A program made the translations under genes and the position numbers. This document shows, one piece after another, positions 62,254 through 64,000 of a stretch of DNA of 64,000 bases (position 1 is the first letter of the stretch; each line of letters opens with the position of its first letter). The stretch comes from Archegozetes longisetosus (taxonomy: Eukaryota; Arthropoda; Arachnida; Sarcoptiformes; Trhypochthoniidae), in contig JAEMBT020000004.1 in NCBI GenBank assembly GCA_018873245.2, positions 682,001 to 746,000 on the forward strand. Reading direction: 5' to 3'. Under the pieces are notes generated by a model that made no database searches, had not been told where the DNA came from, and saw only the letters and a list, made by a program, of their open reading frames with translations.

Positions 62254-64000
62254 TTATTTACCAACTTTGCCGTTAGTTTTAATAGTCTGTAGAGCCGTAT
62301 GAACCCTAAAATGGATAATAGTCTCCAATAGATATCCAGAATATTCTTTTTTGGCCCTTTTAAGCCAATATTTGGCCTCGCTTTCAGAATTGAGTCCTAT
62401 TTTAGTTAGTCCTAACTCGAGTGAAGCCATTGGAAGAATAAACTTGTCTGTTTTGATATGTTCCTCACTTTAAAATTTGAGAAAAGGGATTAGTGTCTCA
62501 TTTGAAAATATAAAAATCCAAATATATTCTAATACTTACTTTTTGAGCACTTCAATTAAACACTTTTGCGCATCAGAATACTGTTTCTGAACTCTGAGGC
62601 AAATACCTTTCAGTAGTATCAGTAACAAATAATTTTCAATAGCATTGGTTGAATCCCCTACCATCATCATTATCATCATCATTATCATCATCATCATCAT
62701 CAACAACAAAATAAAATAATTTGATTTAAGAGCTTCGAATTAGTTTGAATTTCATTTTTAGACTCACTATCATTTACATATTTCGGTATAAGTTTATTAA
62801 TCCTCGTAACCATCGGTTTAATGAGATCTTCATTTTGATTAAGGATTGAATAAATATTCCATATGTAAAATAACTCCTATTTGGGTCAAAGTAAAAACAT
62901 TTTATGTAATATTACAATAAATTGTATTAAGACTTGAAAAGTCAAGTTTAATACTATTGCAAAACTTACAAATGCAGGCAATACTAAGCTTTCATTTTGC
63001 GTGAAATATTTCTTAGCATTAACACAGGCGTACTTTTCTGGAGGAATAGTTTTGCCCGCAATGCGAACTTTAAGTTTAGGAACAAGTCTGGCAATTAGAG
63101 AAAATAATTTGATCTAATTTTAGAATAGGTATTCATTATGAAAGTATTTAATTGACGCAAAAATTTGATATAGAGTCATAGATACCTAAACAATTCTGAG
63201 ATATCTTTTTTCATATCAGATCTGTTTTCATCTAACATTTTCATGTAAAGAAAAGTAGCCTCTTGATAGACAAACGTGGCCGGAGACCAATGGCATTGTT
63301 GTCGAAGAATTGATGCATATTTAGCCGCCAAATCCCATTCGCATTTCACACTAAATAAAGAATTGTTTTTTATTACCAAAGTTTAGAGAAAATAGAGTTT
63401 GTGTTGAATTTTATATTGAACTAACGCATGACACCAAAGAAGCTCCCAGTAGCATATGTTGTGCAGTTGTTTTAATTCATTCTGTGCTTCAATGCATTCA
63501 TTAAATAAAGTTATGGCGCTGTTGATGTCTCCTTTCAATTGCATTATTCTTCCTTTAAACCACAAAAACCATGCGCTCTATTTTGCAATTTTTTTTATGT
63601 AAAATACAAACAAATAAAGCCTTCATTATATTCATTGAACAGTTGTTATCTCAAATTCTTCTAAAACACTATGAATTATGTTATTTTTGCAAATAGAAAA
63701 AAATACTTTTATAAAAGCTTCAAAATGAAAAATTGCTGCCACAAAATAAGAGAGAATTTATTATTCGTGATCCTTTTTATGCCTACCTTTTCATATAGAC
63801 CTAAACCTCTATTAACAAACTCTTGAACAGTATCGATGTTAGAGTTTCCGATACCAAACATCTGATTCATATAGCATTCATAAGAGCTAACAATTAGTTG
63901 TGATGGATAGTAACGCAAACCATTTTCATCATTCGATGCTTTTGATAAAAGATCTAAACCAACAGTTTTCGAACCAGAAAAGCCGATCAGTTCCAGTATT
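62254..64000 (-). CDS. TTC39: tetratricopeptide repeat protein 39 (TTC39), C-terminal part, runs off right edge
   Basis: Seven minus-strand exons join in phase: 64000-63787 (partial), 63577-63426, 63350-63186, 63087-62970, 62876-62768, 62657-62540 and 62467-62254, giving 362 residues ending at TAA. Conserved TTC39 blocks appear in order: LELIGFSGSKTVGLDLL, then WFKGRIMQLKGDINSAITLF, CYWELLWCHA, WSPATFVYQEA, LKVRIAGKTIPPEKY, LFYIWNIYSIL, LLLKGICLR, and a C-terminal YLLETIIHFRVHTALQTIK. The family consists of helical TPR-fold cytoplasmic proteins (IML2/TTC39); animal paralogues are TTC39A, B and C and cannot be told apart here. Molecular function is poorly defined. Introns are 60-210 nt; the one at 62658-62767 contains a microsatellite. 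Confidence 0.9.
62662..62708 (+). repeat. (ATC)n microsatellite in TTC39 intron
   Basis: About 15 trinucleotide units (ATC, with ATT interruptions and a CAA tail). It starts within 5 bp of the 3' splice site of the intron, so its expansion could affect splicing. Confidence 0.9.

Overview
This is a eukaryotic nuclear window, AT-rich, with spliced genes (GT-AG introns from about 50 nt to 1.8 kb) separated by long non-coding, transposon-filled DNA. The gene content is arthropod. The cuticle protein at 14.2-14.7 kb has the Rebers-Riddiford form seen in chelicerates and the coding introns are often short, so a mite or related chelicerate is my best guess; no species is claimed.

Layout. 1-1.2 kb: a decayed glucosylceramidase-like C-terminus on the minus strand and a mariner remnant. 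1.5-1.9 kb: a doubtful small secreted-protein locus. 5.5-7.7 kb: a complete six-exon zinc carboxypeptidase (M14, A-type) with a hAT transposon in intron 3. 8-14 kb: a graveyard of DNA transposons (a TIR element, a dead Tc1 transposase, a TA-target element carrying a nested MITE and abutted by a pogo-like element that itself carries a hAT). 14.2-14.7 kb: a cuticle protein. 16.1-21.9 kb: a nearly intact Ty3/Gypsy retrotransposon on the minus strand with near-identical LTRs, a tRNA-Ser primer site, an extra leader ORF and a canonical slippery heptamer at the gag stop. 23.3-25.2 kb: two TIR elements. 25.6-29.6 kb: a complete nine-exon HYOU1/GRP170 ER chaperone with a candidate ER-stress element upstream. 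30.3-30.8 kb: a RING-CH (MARCH-like) protein. 31.5-42.2 kb: many TIR elements, including three TA-target elements abutting each other with one shared TA, the last containing a four-level nest (Tc1-like > PIF/Harbinger > hAT > foldback). 43.4-47.7 kb: a three-exon RYamide/luqin-type neuropeptide receptor on the minus strand, with a hAT in one intron. 47.7-62.2 kb: about 14.6 kb without a recognisable gene, holding three further TIR elements. 62.3-64 kb: the C-terminal seven exons of a TTC39 tetratricopeptide protein on the minus strand, running off the right edge.

The host genes are unrelated to each other (digestion, cuticle, ER folding, ubiquitin ligase, neuropeptide signalling, TPR protein) and do not form an operon or pathway. 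The distinctive property of the window is the density and nesting of DNA transposons, whose target-site duplications can be read directly and in one case checked against a second copy lacking the insertions. Exon borders were assigned by eye from splice consensus, reading-frame phase and family similarity recalled from knowledge; no database search was run.
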